The position numbers and the translations under genes were made by a program. Shown here in pieces: positions 1 to 12,170 of a stretch of 64,000 nucleotides of DNA. Within the stretch, counting starts at the first letter, position 1. Each line of letters begins with the position of its first letter. Under the pieces are notes generated by a model, which did not search any database, was not told the origin of the DNA, and saw nothing but the letters and a program-made list of their open reading frames with translations. Origin of the DNA: Jacaranda mimosifolia (Eukaryota; Streptophyta; Magnoliopsida; Lamiales; Bignoniaceae); contig CM032131.1 in NCBI GenBank assembly GCA_018894105.1, positions 4,180,501 through 4,244,500 of the forward strand, read 5' to 3'.

Positions 1-276
1 AAATTGAAAATATAAGATATTTTTTATTTTCATATATTCTCTTGATATTATTTAGATAAAATAACTAAAAGAATTCTTATAATAAATTTTTATATCCAAA
101 AAATCCATGTAAATATTTTTAATTCAAAAATTTAGCAATTAATTTTTTTTTGGCTAAAATAGAAATAATTTCTTAATTAAGAATTTGTTGAATTGATTTT
201 ATAATATAAAATATTTTTATTTAGGTTGTTCAAATTTATTTTTATTAGTCAATAACGATTAGTTTTAGTATATTAA
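1..276. other. AT-rich intergenic DNA
   Basis: I see no gene, repeat or structured motif here. The stretch is almost entirely A/T with short homopolymer runs and ends at the TAA duplication of the adjoining MITE. Confidence 0.6.
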
Positions 277-883
277 GGGCATGTTTACTTTGTTGGATGA
301 GGTAGGATGAAAGCCCACATCTTGTCTTATTTCATATTTACTTTTTAGGATTTAGACCATATAATAACCCATCAGCTCGCAATTGTGCTGACTATTTGTT
401 GGATGAGGCATCCCACCTTTGAGGTGTGATAGTTTTATCACGCCTTTGGTACTACAACTTCAAATAATTTCTTATTGCGGAGCCAATCAAACAATTTAAA
501 AATAATTAAAAATATTAAATATTAAAAATATATTTATGCTTGGAAATATTTAGTTTTTGATTGGAAATATATTAAAAATAATTTCTTTATGTTTGGAAAA
601 AAGAAGAAATAGTTGGATGTTGTATTAAAATGGAGAAAAATTAATTTTTTTTTATGCTAAATAGAAAATATTTTAACTATGGGTACTTTAGTCTTTTATG
701 ATTTATCCAAGTATTATAATTCGTGTTTATGTAAACATTCTCAATGCAATAATTTAATTTTATCATTCATATCATCCCACAAATTAAACATAATATAAAA
801 AATATAAAATTGTATTAATCCTACTCTTCATCCCTCATTTCATCCTATCACTCCACACCCCATATCATAAAGTAAACGGGTCC
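277..883. mobile_element. Tourist-like MITE (PIF/Harbinger group), TAA target-site duplication
   Basis: The left end reads GGGCATGTTTACTTTGTTGG and the right end, on the opposite strand, reads GGACCCGTTTACTTTATGAT, which gives imperfect terminal inverted repeats. The element is flanked on both sides by TAA (274-276 and 884-886). A GGGC-type GTTTACTT terminus with a 3-bp TAA/TTA duplication is characteristic of Tourist MITEs mobilised by PIF/Harbinger transposases. At about 607 bp it has no coding capacity, so it is non-autonomous. The superfamily call rests on the ends and the duplication only. Confidence 0.8.
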
Positions 884-1067
884 TAAATATTTTGAAAAAC
901 ACTATGATATTTATAAATTAAAATAATAGAAATAATTTTAATTTTAAAGTAAAATAACAGAAATAATTTTAATTTTTAAAACAGAAATAATGAAAAGAAA
1001 AATTATATTTACAATACATACTTTGCATAAGAAGACATTTATTACAATAAATTTAACTTTGTCACCT
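884..1067. other. AT-rich spacer
   Basis: This is a short A/T-rich spacer between the Tourist-like MITE and the pyrimidine-rich region that follows. Nothing recognisable was found. Confidence 0.4.
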
Positions 1068-2990
1068 AATCACAAAAATTTGCTTTTGGCGGTAAGATGG
1101 GCGCTCATTTTTCTCCCTCTTTTTTTCTCTTTCTTTTTTTTTTTTTTCCCTTCTTCTTCCCGGTTTTTAGTTTATTGCCCTAACTTTCTTCATTTGTTCA
1201 TAAGTCTTCATTCTTTCACTTCTCTTGGTTGCAATCGCAGGTACGTTTCTTCCCCCCCTATGTGTGTATGTGTGTTTGTGTGTTGCTTTCTCTTCTCCTC
1301 CTTCCCCCTTTTCTATTTTCAAATGGCATCACTCAATTCCTTTCTTGTTTTTTTCTGTTTTTTTTGGATTTTTTCTTCAATCGATTTTAGGTTGGCTCAA
1401 ATTTGGTGTCTCATTTGGTCAGGTAATCTTTCTATTCCCATTTCCCCCTCATTTTCTCCATGCCTTGCACATTTTAGTTTTGTTTTTTTCTTTTCAATAC
1501 ATTATAGTGTTTATGGGTTTTCCTTTCTTTTTTTATTTTCTGTTTTTGCTCTATTTTGAGATTAATAATATATCAAACTAATGGGTAGGGGCTGATTTGA
1601 GGAGGGATGGGGGTTATTTCTAGATAAGGGATGTTGGGTAGTTTTTAAAGTGATCAAAGATGTGGATATTTACTAGTTGATTGTCTCTGTTTTTGTTAAC
1701 TTTCCAAGAATGATCTGTTTGTTTTTGAAATTGTGCACCTCAAAGTTAGGCAAGGAAAGAAAGACATTAATTTAGTGCTTTCAATGTTTGAAAGCTCAAA
1801 AAGAGTGTAAAATGATATTTTTGTGTATCACATTCAAATCATAAGAATTATTATACTTTCTGCCTCATTATTTGGTTTCCAATCCAGTTTCTGGACTGAT
1901 TTGGTTTCCTGTCCAGAAACAGGACTGTTTTTTTTCTTCTCTTTTCTTTTTTTTTCCAGAAACTGGTTTTGGTTTATAGTCCAGTTTCTGGACTGTGAAC
2001 CAGTTTCTGGTTTGGTTTTCAGCAGAAATTTTCTGCTATTTTCAGAAAAAAAAAAAAAAATCTGCTATGCAGAGAACAGCATATTTTTGCTGTTTTTTTC
2101 TTCTGAAAATAGCAGAAAATCATGTTGTTTTCAGCAGAAATTTTAGCAAAAATTTTAGCAGAAATTTTCTGCTATTTTTCTGCTGAAAATAGCTGAATTT
2201 TCAGCAGTTTTCAGCCAAAAAATAGCAGAAATTTTCTGCTGAATTTACATTTGAATTAAACTAAAAACATGTATTCGTATCTCAATTTTTTTTTTTAATT
2301 TTCTCTTTACCTTTATGTACGAGCAGGAGATGACAAAGTGGTGCAAGAAAATTGGAGACTTTGTGTTGAGAAACTTGTTTTGCAACTAGGTACTTTATTG
2401 CAATTTTATTTTGGACAAGTGTTAACTTTAGCTTTGATGTGATACTCTAAAATTCTTTGTCTCAAAAAAATTTCAACAGCTCTGATATTGTTAATTTTGA
2501 AGCCAATCATTCAAGTTCTTAGCATTTTGTTTCTCATCTTTTATAATGAAGTGGATATCTTTGCATAAGTTTTCCATGCTTGTGAATTTTGTGATATGAG
2601 TTGTTCAAGTTATCTTGCTTATTTTTACTTATTCTAGGTTCTACCTTTAATAAATTTAAATTTTGGTTATATTTGCAGGTTTTTGAAGTAAATGGTGCAA
2701 GAATGGAGAATGCGATATGAATATGAAAACTAGTATATTTTGATCACTCAATGAATACCATTTTCAAACATGTCACTATATTTTGTCTCATTAAAGCAAC
2801 AATATTTATAACTTCTTTATGTTCTATTTTGTAACAATTTGGATGATATCTTTAATTTCAACTATGCTTATGTGATCTAAGTTGTTGCTTTTGTTAGCTT
2901 AGCATGACACTTGTTTATTTTGAATTTTATTTTCTATATATTCATGTTTTATGTGATATAATGTTTATATGTAAGGACTTCCAGATAGTT
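1068..2990 (+). other. Pyrimidine-rich region of unknown role, possibly the body of a non-autonomous CACTA element
   Basis: Long T/C tracts, several CAG/GT splice-like sites and short reading frames without family similarity fill this stretch. A sequence near 1071 (AAAAATTTGCTTTTGGCGG) resembles the inverted form of the CACTA end at 3516 with one gap. It could be a degenerate left end, but the CACTA pentamer and a matching 3-bp duplication are missing. The hydrophobic frames around 990-1580 are translations of T-rich DNA and are not supported as genes. The palindromic repeat cluster at 1884-2240 lies inside it. Confidence 0.3.
1884..2240. repeat. Cluster of short perfect palindromes
   Basis: Two motif families alternate. 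The first is CCAGTTTCTGG and its complement (1884-1894, near 1957, 1981-1991 and 2000-2010), a 4-bp stem with a 3-base loop. The second is AGCAGAAATTTTCTGCT, a 17-base palindrome with a one-base centre, present without change at 2021-2037, 2157-2173 and 2224-2240 with partial copies between. The run looks like local amplification of hairpin units, not coding sequence. Confidence 0.75.
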
Positions 2991-3516
2991 GCAATAAAAT
3001 TTTAGTTCAGGTTTCGAAAATTGGTTTCTAACCCTTTTGATACAAATAAAAACATTGGTCAAACGTTCGTTTTAGTAAGGATTCTATGTTGTCGCATTTA
3101 GTATTTGTGACAAAAATTAGTATTCATCATAAAATATAAAATATTAATAATTGTGAGTATTGGTGAGGACCACATGTTGTCATAATTAACTATCTGTAAC
3201 GAACTTACTGTTACAAATATATATTAAAAAATATTTTAAAATTGATTATTGGTAACAAATGCTTATCTTTTGTAACGAATGTCAATATTTTTGTGACAAT
3301 ATAGTTGTCACTAGAACTAATGATATCGTAACGAAATATCCATTGTTACCAATATATTTGTGACGAAAGGGAATGTTTGTTACCTAAACTTTTAGCGTCG
3401 AGCTTTAGAGGACAAATATTGTAATGAAGATTTTTCGTTACAAAAAGTTACTGTGACAAAAAAATAACTTATTGTAACAAATATTTTCCTCACCAAAAGT
3501 AAAATTTCTTGTAGTG
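2990..3516 (+). mobile_element. CACTA (En/Spm) element, right terminal region
   Basis: The right end reads ...ATTTCTTGTAGTG, whose complement is CACTACAAGAAAT, the diagnostic CACTA terminus. About 400 bp of subterminal sequence carries many short copies of GTAACGAA, GTTACAAA and related words in both orientations, as expected for the transposase-binding region of En/Spm elements. The left end is not securely found, so this may be a truncated copy or the end of a larger element reaching back toward 1068. Confidence 0.6.
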
Positions 3517-3526
3517 CAAGCTGAGC

Positions 3527-6500
3527 TAGGGTGGCTCACTGGCCATTCACGGTTCAGACCGTGATGGGCCAAAAATTGGAAAATCTAGCTCAACTCAAAA
3601 TCAGCCCACTATATAGGTGACCCAATTTATATACGAGGCGGGCCGGCTCGCGGGTTGGCCCGCGAGTTTTTTTTTTTTTTTTTTTTGAAAACGAATTTAA
3701 AATTTTCAAGTTTTTATATTTATGTGATTATTAATGTTTTTTTCAACACTTATACTTTTTAAAAAGACTTAATAATTTATACTTATGTGATTTTTAATAT
3801 TGTACAACACTTAAGTTTTTATAAAAACTTAGAAATTTATACTTATATTATTTTTTTTATGAATTATATTTTTTCAAAAACACCACCAAATAAGGTGGTG
3901 AGGGGTTTGGTATGGACCCCTCTACCTATCATTAATTTATAAAAAATAATTACATATAGGTGGATTTGATCAAACCTCTAAATGAAAGTACATAATAATA
4001 ACAAAAAGAAACAAACAATTCTTTGTAATATCTAAACATCTAAATATGTCCAATGATAAACCGGTTATTCACTCAAGTGATCTAAATCACTCTCGGGTTG
4101 AGATGCGCTGGTGGATGTTGTTTCAAGCCATTCTTCATCGTCTTCTTCAAATTGAGGTAATATGGTCTTCACTTTTCTCAAAAAAAAATTCTATACTCTT
4201 GGTCTATTCAATCCTTCCAAAGAATACAAAACTTGATCGAATCAATTTTAACCACGATCTTGTATCGGTCAATGTGCACTTACCCACACTAAAGGCACTC
4301 TCGGATGCCACCATCGACATTTGAGGTGCGAGTACGTCTCGAGCAATGCGTGAAAGAATTGTATACACTTTAGCATTATTCTTCCACCACTCTAACACAT
4401 TGAATCCTTCATAATCTTCTTCACATGCATTTTGTAAATATAGCGATATCTCAGCGCTACTTTCAGGTCTTGAGCTTGATGATCTTTCATTCATCAAATT
4501 ATCTAAAGATGCAAACATTCCTCCTCTGCTAGTAGATGGTCGTTGTGTACCTACATGCATTTGTCCTATTCGACAATTTTGACTATAAACACTATACAAG
4601 ATTTTCAAAAGATCTAAAATTCTTATTTTTTCTTCATTATAGTTAAAATCCTCATGAAGTATAAAATCATTATATTTTTGCAATAGTATAACACACATAT
4701 TTAACTTTAATCTAGGATCTAAAATACTTGAAATAATTGGTATGTAGGGCATTTTTTCATAATACTTAAGAAATTTTTGTTCCATTGCACAAATTACTTC
4801 ACTTAAATGTTCATCATATCTATGATTATCAAATAATTGAGCAAATTCATATAGTGTATATAATAACAAGTTAGATATTAGATAAAAATGATCGGACATA
4901 ATTTTGGTTTTATCATTAAATGTTTGAAGAAGTGGAACAAGAACTTCCACAATATCCCTATCCGTATAATGCAAAAATGGTTCACCATAATTATCAAACA
5001 TTTCTTTATTACAAAATTCACTAATTATATGACAATAAGGCATTGCCTCACTAAGCATTCTATATGTAGAGTTCCACCTATGTTGAGTATCTAAGTAAGG
5101 AATTACAAATCTTGTCCTGCGGTCTTGATAAAATCTTTTATATTCTTGTGTTCTAACTGACGAAGTCATAATATATGTTAAAGCACTTTTAATTTTACCT
5201 ACTGAAAAATCAATTTTTTGTAAACCATCTTTACAATATAAATTAAAAATATGACAAAAACATCTAACATGGAAAAAATACCATTTTCTAAAGGGTCTAT
5301 TAATTTAACTAAATCCCTTACGGCAGATGTATTATTAGATGCATTATCAAAAGACATAGACATAGCTTTATTCATTAATTTCCAACCCCTAAGGCAATAT
5401 CTAATTGCTTCATAAATATGAATACTCGTATGGGATGATCAAGTTGTAGAACTTTAATTATTCTTTTTTGCATGCACCAATCATCATCAATCTAATGAGC
5501 CGTAACACATAAATAATGCAAATTGCCTCTATCTAATCACATATCGGATGTAAAAGAAACTCTACATTTCAAATTATCAAAAATTTTAGTTAAATTTAAA
5601 ATTTCCTCTAAATATTGTTTATACCCATCATCATAGCAAGTGTTACGTGAAATGGGTTTATAAGTTGGTTGTAAATACATTTGATTATATCTAGTTACTA
5701 ATTCATTTTTGGCATAAGTAAAAGGTAACTCATTTTGTACAACTTATATAGATAAGCCTATTCTCATATTTTCTTGACTATATCTCCAACTTTGTAGCCC
5801 GTCTGATTCATCTCGATAAAGTTGTGATTGTCCCTCTACCCCCATACCCTCTTCATTCCAACCCAGATGATGAGTGTCTAAATGTCTTTTAATTGTACTC
5901 ATTCCATCTCCTTTTTCATAAACTGCATGACAAATTTTACAATGCACCGAACTAGGTAGGCTAATAGCTATACATTTCCATACATCACGAGTTAATTTTC
6001 TTTTTTTGTTCTCATGTGTATCATTATGTGTGTCAATATCATCGGGTGCTTATGTTTCATCATCATCTAGGGGGTTTTCTTCATCTATTCTTTTAGTAGT
6101 GGGATGATATTGTCCTTGTGATTCGATATTATGCAAAGATGCGGGTGTTTGTGCAATAAAATTATATTCTTCCGTGTTTAAATTACATTCCATATGATAC
6201 CAGGCTGTAGAACTAGAAGAAGAGGGAGGGGTAGTAGTAGGTCTTAGGGGCGGGTCTACAAATTGATGACTAGTACTACACTTGGCGGGTTGAGTGGAGA
6301 GAAGAATTGAGGGGTCATTTAAAGAAGAATGTTGGTCTACCCTCGAAGGGGCCGTAGAGCGACTACTAGTTTTTTTTATTTTTAGAACTACTAGCAAGAT
6401 TCAAAAATTTCTTCATTTTTATAATCAACTAAATATGAACAATTAAAAAATAAAATTCACAAAGATTAACACACAAATTAAATTGTAAAAAAAGGATAGA

Positions 6501-7478
6501 TGTTACTGTAAAACACGTAATAACAATTAAGATGTCACAATTTGATACACCACTATTCACAGCTCCACGAAGTCGCAAATTGATAGACCTCTATTGAAAG
6601 CTCCACCAAATAATACCAAATAAATTTAATAATATGTACGAAATAAATAAAAGATATAATTTATTTATAAATTATTAGATTAGAGAGAAATTGTAGAATA
6701 ATAAATAAAATTTTAGAATACTTGAGGCTTCAGAGGCTTGAGAGATTTGAGAGAAATTGAGAGATTTGATAGGAAACATTTTTATTACAAATGACCACTA
6801 TTTATAGTGGTCATTTGTTATTTTTGAGGGAAAAAAAAATGGAAATAGGAGAAGCAAAGACTGTGTGACAACCTTTGAGTAATCTTCAATTACTGTAAAA
6901 TGAAATTGATCGTTGGCCTGAAAGTGATCGTTGGCTAGGCCAACGGTCAATTGCATTTTACAGTAAAGTAGCCATTGCAAATTGTAACGACTACTTTCCC
7001 TTTTTATTTTTATTTTTTCAATTTATATATAATTATAATTTTTATAAATTTATTAATAATGTTTCTTATATTAATTCTTAATTTATAATTTAAAAATTAT
7101 AAATTCTTAATTATTTATTTATACATTTATAAATTAATAAATTGTAAATTGTACATTCTTAATTATAAATTATAAATTTATAATTTTTAAAAATTTAAGA
7201 ATTTATAATTTGTAATTTATAAATTATAAATTCCTAAATTTTAAAAATTTATAATTTATAATTTAAATTAAAAAATATTGTGGGCTAAGCGGGCTAGCTC
7301 GCGACCAACCCGCTTAGCTCGCAAGTTGGGCTAGCCAACTGTCCTTCACGGACCGCGGGCCAAGCCGATCCCAGGCTGCAAAATTTCAACTCGAGACAGG
7401 TTTTCAAGCGAATCGATCCAGCCCAGCTCATATTAAAAAATTAAACGAGCCGAGTCAGGACACATTTTGACACCTCTA
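3527..7478 (-). mobile_element. hAT DNA transposon, decayed autonomous copy
   Basis: A broken hAT transposase gene on the minus strand is enclosed by ends that start TAGGGTGG on the left and TAGAGGTGTC on the right (complement strand). Both subterminal regions are GC-rich with repeated GCGGG/CCCGC words in otherwise AT-rich DNA, a usual hAT arrangement. The right interior, about 7000-7270, is an A/T palindromic tract. The flanking 8-mers do not match, so the duplication has decayed or the left boundary is slightly wrong. It lies directly after the CACTA end at 3516. Confidence 0.75.
4190..6416 (-). pseudogene. hAT transposase (BED zinc finger, RNase-H-like core, hATC dimerisation domain), frameshifted
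   Basis: In coding order, an ATG at 6416 begins a Ser/Thr/Pro-rich N-terminal region (6050-6416). A BED-type zinc finger follows at 5850-5945, with Cys-x2-Cys and a later His-x4-His (CKIC ... HLDTHH). The catalytic-core region is at 5170-5700, and the hATC dimerisation block at 4250-4340 contains the hallmark VASESAFS. Visible lesions are a frameshift in an A-run near 6375, an in-frame TAA near 6047, a one-base loss in a T-run near 5285, and further shifts near 4205-4250 that displace the C-terminus. Family members are nuclear proteins that cut and rejoin transposon ends. This copy cannot make an intact one. Confidence 0.85.
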
Positions 7479-7499
7479 CCCTTAAACCCTGGATCCTCA

Positions 7500-8954
7500 T
7501 CGCCTATACTAATAAAATGTATTTAATATCAAAATGCTTGTATCATATTCTTTAAACAATAATTAAACCATTTATATCTCATATTGGGTGTTTTCCAATT
7601 AGTATAATGTTTAGATGGTCGGTTTTGAATATACTGTAAGGGTAACATGCTAATTATGCTAATGACGCTATAGTATTAACGAGGGACATATTTGTTCCGA
7701 TCAATAACCATTTTCTATGTCAATATTTTATAATTTAATAATCTTAGTCCCAATTCAACAATTTAGTCGAAATGCAAGAATTAACTCAGATTCCTATTGA
7801 TATTTAGTCCTTGCATCGGTACACAAAAATAGGACATATAATTATACTGATTAATCTAGCTAATGATAAATCTAATCTTTAATAACTCGGCCCCATTACA
7901 TCATTATATACAAGATTAGAGTTTTAATCACCTAAATTAACTTAATTAATCAATGGTTAAGTATTATCTTTACAAATTTGGGTCCACCTAGCATTATATG
8001 CAACCATGCATCCATTATCTCGGTTTCAATTCATATGTAATTCTAAATTATACCAAGATACATGTAATTATATGTCAACAGGAACAATCAAAAGCTCAAG
8101 AGTAGCAAATCCCATTTCTAATCGAATTTAACAATTTACTTAATTTTTGGAGCCAAACCACTACAAGAAAACACCTTGCATGCGATCACCTCGACGAGCT
8201 GAAGATTCTGCCCCTAGGCCAGCCATGCGCTGCTGCCCGCCACCATTGGAGTTGCAAACCACCACTACCAATCGTCAAATGCCCAAGTTAATTTCAAGCT
8301 TCACTGTTGATTCATTGCTCAATTGGCCAAAAAATCGAACTAGGTCACCCCACACCGCTGCGTTCAATTCTCCTCTACCACTAGTCCGTTCGTGAAATTG
8401 AAGACACGAGGTTGTTTTCTAAGTTGAGCTTGTCAAAACCTACAGTGGTTTGCTTCCAAAAGTTGTTGGAGGCGCCGCGTTTGCCACCTTTGTTATGCTG
8501 AGCTTTCTTGCCCAAATTTTGGCTGTTCTGCTGGTTCTCTTCATGAGATATTGGTATCGGTATGACCCTTAAGATAAGAAGAGTGTAATGGTGGGGCTGT
8601 GCTCTAGTTTTGTCAGCGTTGGAGAGAAAGTCAGCGGAGAAGATGGCTGAGGTTGCATATGGTGAATTTGATAAAATGGGGAAGAGGGGAGGAGGAGATT
8701 GCTATTTATATTTACAATTTTTAGAATTACAATTTGATACCAGAATTTTTCCTCAGTTTCAGATTAAATCACTGAACTAGTTAGTGCCCTACCTTAACCC
8801 AATTGACCCAAATTATTTATATATTAACCCACAAAACTTTCAGGTTCCTTACGATTAAGTCATTTCCTATTTCCGTTTTGAACCCCAAATTTTTTTATCA
8901 AATGAAAATCATGATTTTTAAATTTTACTAATTAGGATTTTAGGGGTGTTACAG
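7500..8954 (-). mobile_element. Truncated Gypsy LTR, same family as the solo LTRs, minus orientation
   Basis: The right end, read on the complement, begins TGTAACACCCCTAAAATCC, matching the starts of the LTRs at 22457 and 58885. Further in, pieces align with those copies: the 'AATTAAGTCATTT' block near 8850, the GC-rich block at 8160-8400, and the 'GCAACCATGCAT' block near 8000. The inner end is missing and the sequence runs out near the hAT element. The frame at 8147-8395 is part of this LTR and I do not regard it as a gene. CACTACAAG at 8159 is an internal LTR match, not a CACTA end. Confidence 0.65.
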
Positions 8955-9388
8955 TTTTTCTCAAATGTTTGTCATTGAGCATCTTTGATCAGGACATAAT
9001 ATTGAACTCATATTGCACACACTTGGCATTCACTAAGTCTTTTACTCACACTCTATTTTTTTTTTCTTTTTTTAACTTCCATTTGGCAGGCTTAGACCCT
9101 AGTCCTCATGAAGAGGTGAATCCTACTTACGATGAGAATCACAACTGAGGTCCTATTTTGGGACTTTTACAGTAGATTAGTTTTATTTCCTATTATGGAT
9201 TTTATTTTTTGTGTGGAGTATTAGAGTATTGGTACTTTGAGTCTTTATGTTGCAAGATTAGCTTGAATTATTTTGAGTGCTCAGAATTCTAGTGATTAAG
9301 ATTATGATTGGATAAGTGATATTATTTATTTGGGATTGAGTTTCACGCCTTGAGACTAGACTATATGGTTTGATTTGAGGGGCGTGCC
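8955..9388 (+). other. Possible 3' part of a divergent Gypsy LTR
   Basis: The block contains 'CACTAAGTCTTT', a following 'GGCAGGCTTAGACC' and a terminal 'GGGGCGTGCCAG'. This resembles the order of motifs near the 3' ends of the LTRs at 12480-12870 and 63520-63932. No start, duplication or coding sequence was found. This is a weak assignment. Confidence 0.3.
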
Positions 9389-9962
9389 AGCATCCCTATA
9401 ATAACCTTTTCCACTTGCACTCCATCAATATTAGAAAGAGATATACATATAAATCATTATTGAAATTAAATCTTTGATGCATAATAACTATAAATGAAAT
9501 GGGAGCACTGTAAATTGTAAAATAAGGTAGAGAGCAATATATATATCGGGTTACTTCGTGAATTAGGTCTAATGTTGCATCTTGTATAGTGAACATATAT
9601 CACTGGTTTACCAAATAACCCTAATTTCATGGAGTTTTTTTTTTTTTTTTTACACAAACATATCAAAAGTTCAGTAAATTTGAATCTTAAACTTCATATT
9701 TTATGTGTGAAACCAAAATTTTGAATCAAATGCCCACTCAGTACCCTAATATCATGGGGTTAATATCTACAATAGCAGTAAGAAAATTTGATCTCCAATA
9801 AGAACAATTTGGCCTTAAAGAAAGTATGTTGGGCTACTTCCATAATTAAGGCCATTCAAAAGGATTTTAAGCGCGAAAAAAAAGGGAAAAAAGAAAAAAG
9901 AAAGAAGGGCCCGTAATAATGGATTAGTAATTTGGGCCTGTTACGCACTCATCTAGGTTTTC
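9389..9962. other. Intergenic DNA
   Basis: AT-rich sequence with an A-tract and an AAAG-rich purine run at 9877-9906. I see no gene or element. Confidence 0.5.
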
Positions 9963-10763
9963 TGTAACACCCATAATTATTTATTAATTATGTTAATTAT
10001 TAATTTATTTATTATTGATTTTTGATGTTTTATTAATTTAATTAGTTTATAAAGTTTGGGGGTTAAATTTACAATTTTTAAAAGGATTAAATTGTACATT
10101 TTTTGGAATTGAGGGGTTTGCATGGAAGAATAAAGTTATCGGGGACTTATGAGATATTTTCAAAACTTCATGGACTCAATTGAGGAGAATGCATAACTTT
10201 AAGGGCTAAATTGCAAATATGGCAAATTGAATTTAAAAACCAAAAATGAGCAGCACGATTTTTGTTTCTCCCTTCTCTTTCTTTTTTCTTCTTTTTCTTT
10301 TCCTTTCTTCTTCCTTTTCTCTTCCTCCAGCAAGCACCATCCCCCCCGGCGATCTCCCTCCGGTGACCACATTTCTCCGATCCAAGCCAATCAAAACACT
10401 CCCCACGCCTCTGGTCACACTTGCACACCACATGCATTGTTGAACGGACAACGAGCCACCGCGAATGAGAGGACTGAGACACCATTCATGTCGGGCAAGT
10501 GGGTTTACACTTTTTTGGCAATAAATCCGACTTCTAGGAGGTGGGTTGGGTAGCTCTCAGCAAGGAGATCATCATGGAAGTGTTACATGTGAGTTTTACG
10601 CAGTGGCAGTGATGGTGGACGGAGATAGGAGCATGGCGGAGGAAGGAAAATTTTGGGTTGTTGAGCTTATTTCTGGTGGCTACAGGCCTCGAAACGTTAA
10701 ACTGAAGGCAGCATTGGATTCAGGAGCTCGAAAGGAGTAGATTGGTGGTGGCATTGAAATTCT

Positions 10764-10786
10764 CCGGCGGCGGCGGCGGCGGCGGA
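10764..10786. repeat. (CGG)n microsatellite
   Basis: About seven CGG units in the GC-rich block of the solo LTR. The related LTR at 59690 has only a short CGG/CGA stretch at the matching place, so the tract expanded in this copy. Confidence 0.85.
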
Positions 10787-11949
10787 GAGGTAGTTTCACC
10801 TCATCGGCGCAACGAATGCACATGTGTCATCGGTTTGTGGTTTTGAAACTCCGGTGGCAAACTTGGATTTAATTAGTTATGTTTGATATATATATGTATA
10901 TGTATATGTATATAGTATACCTTACCCTTGGAGACTTTGTATTTCATGCCAAGATTAATGATATGGATGATTGATATGTATATATAGAGGTGGAAAATGC
11001 AAGATTCCCATGCAAGGAATATTGATAGTGGACCCGGACACATCATGCAACATGCCAAAATTGAATTTAATAATGGTATTAAGAATTATGTAATGAGACT
11101 AAGTGGTGTTTGACTAAGAATAATTAATTGTAGAAATTAGACAATTTGGTATGGATTGATTAGGATAATGATATGATACGACTTTGTAGTTAAGAATGAG
11201 ATATCATGTTATTTATGGGACCGATATAGAACATCTTGATAAATTCTAGAATAATCGATTTATTGGAGTACTTTATGTAGATATTACCGATTGAGCCTAT
11301 ATCACCATGTTGATTTATAAGCTAGTAATGTTAGAATACTTATGGTACAATTCTAGAAGGTTACTAGAGTTGAATAGGAATTTGACTTTGGAAATATTCT
11401 TTTGACTAGGTGACGAAGAAGTGAGTCCTGTCAACCAGTAGATTGCGGGCTGTGGTTGTTTTGTTGTAACTACAAGAGGTGAGGGTCTCCCACTTTGGGT
11501 TATTGTTTTGGTTACAACTATTTGTTAATTGTCCGAACCCTGTGAGGGTCTGCCAATCTGGCACATTTCCTAATTATCTGTTATTATGATAAGCCCTTGT
11601 GTGGGTTTTCTATTTCTGTACCATACTCTATTTGTTTGAAATCTGAAATGTGTTGGAATTCTGATTTGTTATTTGTTATCTGGTTTGAGCACCCCTGTGA
11701 GGGTTAACGTTGATATCGATTCTATTTCTGTCTGTTCTGGCGCCCAAAACCTTATCTGTTATCTGTATCTCAGTTGTTTGTCCGTTTGTCTCGTATCTTC
11801 ACTGATCTGCACCGTTCTCTATTGCCTCGTCGGCATATCTGTTTATCTGTATACCTTTATTTGGCCATATTGGCTTATTTGAATCTGTTAGTTGATATCA
11901 TGTTGTCTTGACAACATTTATGTTCTGTTATGTTCTGTTTTGTTTTGGG

Positions 11950-12170
11950 AATTGGCAGTGCGCTAGGGACTTTCCCCTGGGCATCTGCACAAATAGTTGT
12001 GAATTCTATTATGTTTACTATGAAAATGTGGGCTAAGGGCCAATTCGGGCAAAATGTTTGGTTATGTAAGGCACGCTAGGGACTTTCCCCTCGGTGTCAA
12101 CAATACGCTAGGGACTTTTCCTTGGGTGTCGGCGATACGCTAGGGACTCTCCCCTAGGTATCAGTGATGC
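11950..12170 (+). repeat. Minisatellite inside the solo LTR
   Basis: The phrase 'CGCTAGGGACTTTCCCC' followed by a GGTGTC-like word recurs at about 11961, 12071, 12105 and 12137. The last three copies are spaced about 33 bp apart. Later units carry scattered substitutions. Confidence 0.8.

Noticed and set aside
990..1581. Two overlapping hydrophobic open frames that look like a membrane protein
   Set aside because: The residues are Phe/Ser/Leu because the DNA is a T/C tract. The frames overlap in different phases, and no family signature or codon pattern supports a gene.
8158..8170. CACTACAAGAAAA, which looks like a CACTA left end
   Set aside because: The surrounding DNA continues the LTR alignment with the copy at 59760, there are no subterminal repeats, and no partner end exists.
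8147..8395. An 82-residue frame in a GC-rich patch
   Set aside because: It lies in the core of the truncated Gypsy LTR and aligns with the non-coding cores of the other LTR copies.
10168..10740. Several overlapping frames on both strands in the solo LTR
   Set aside because: They come from pyrimidine/purine tracts and the LTR core, with no family similarity. The boundaries of the solo LTR are fixed by its duplication.
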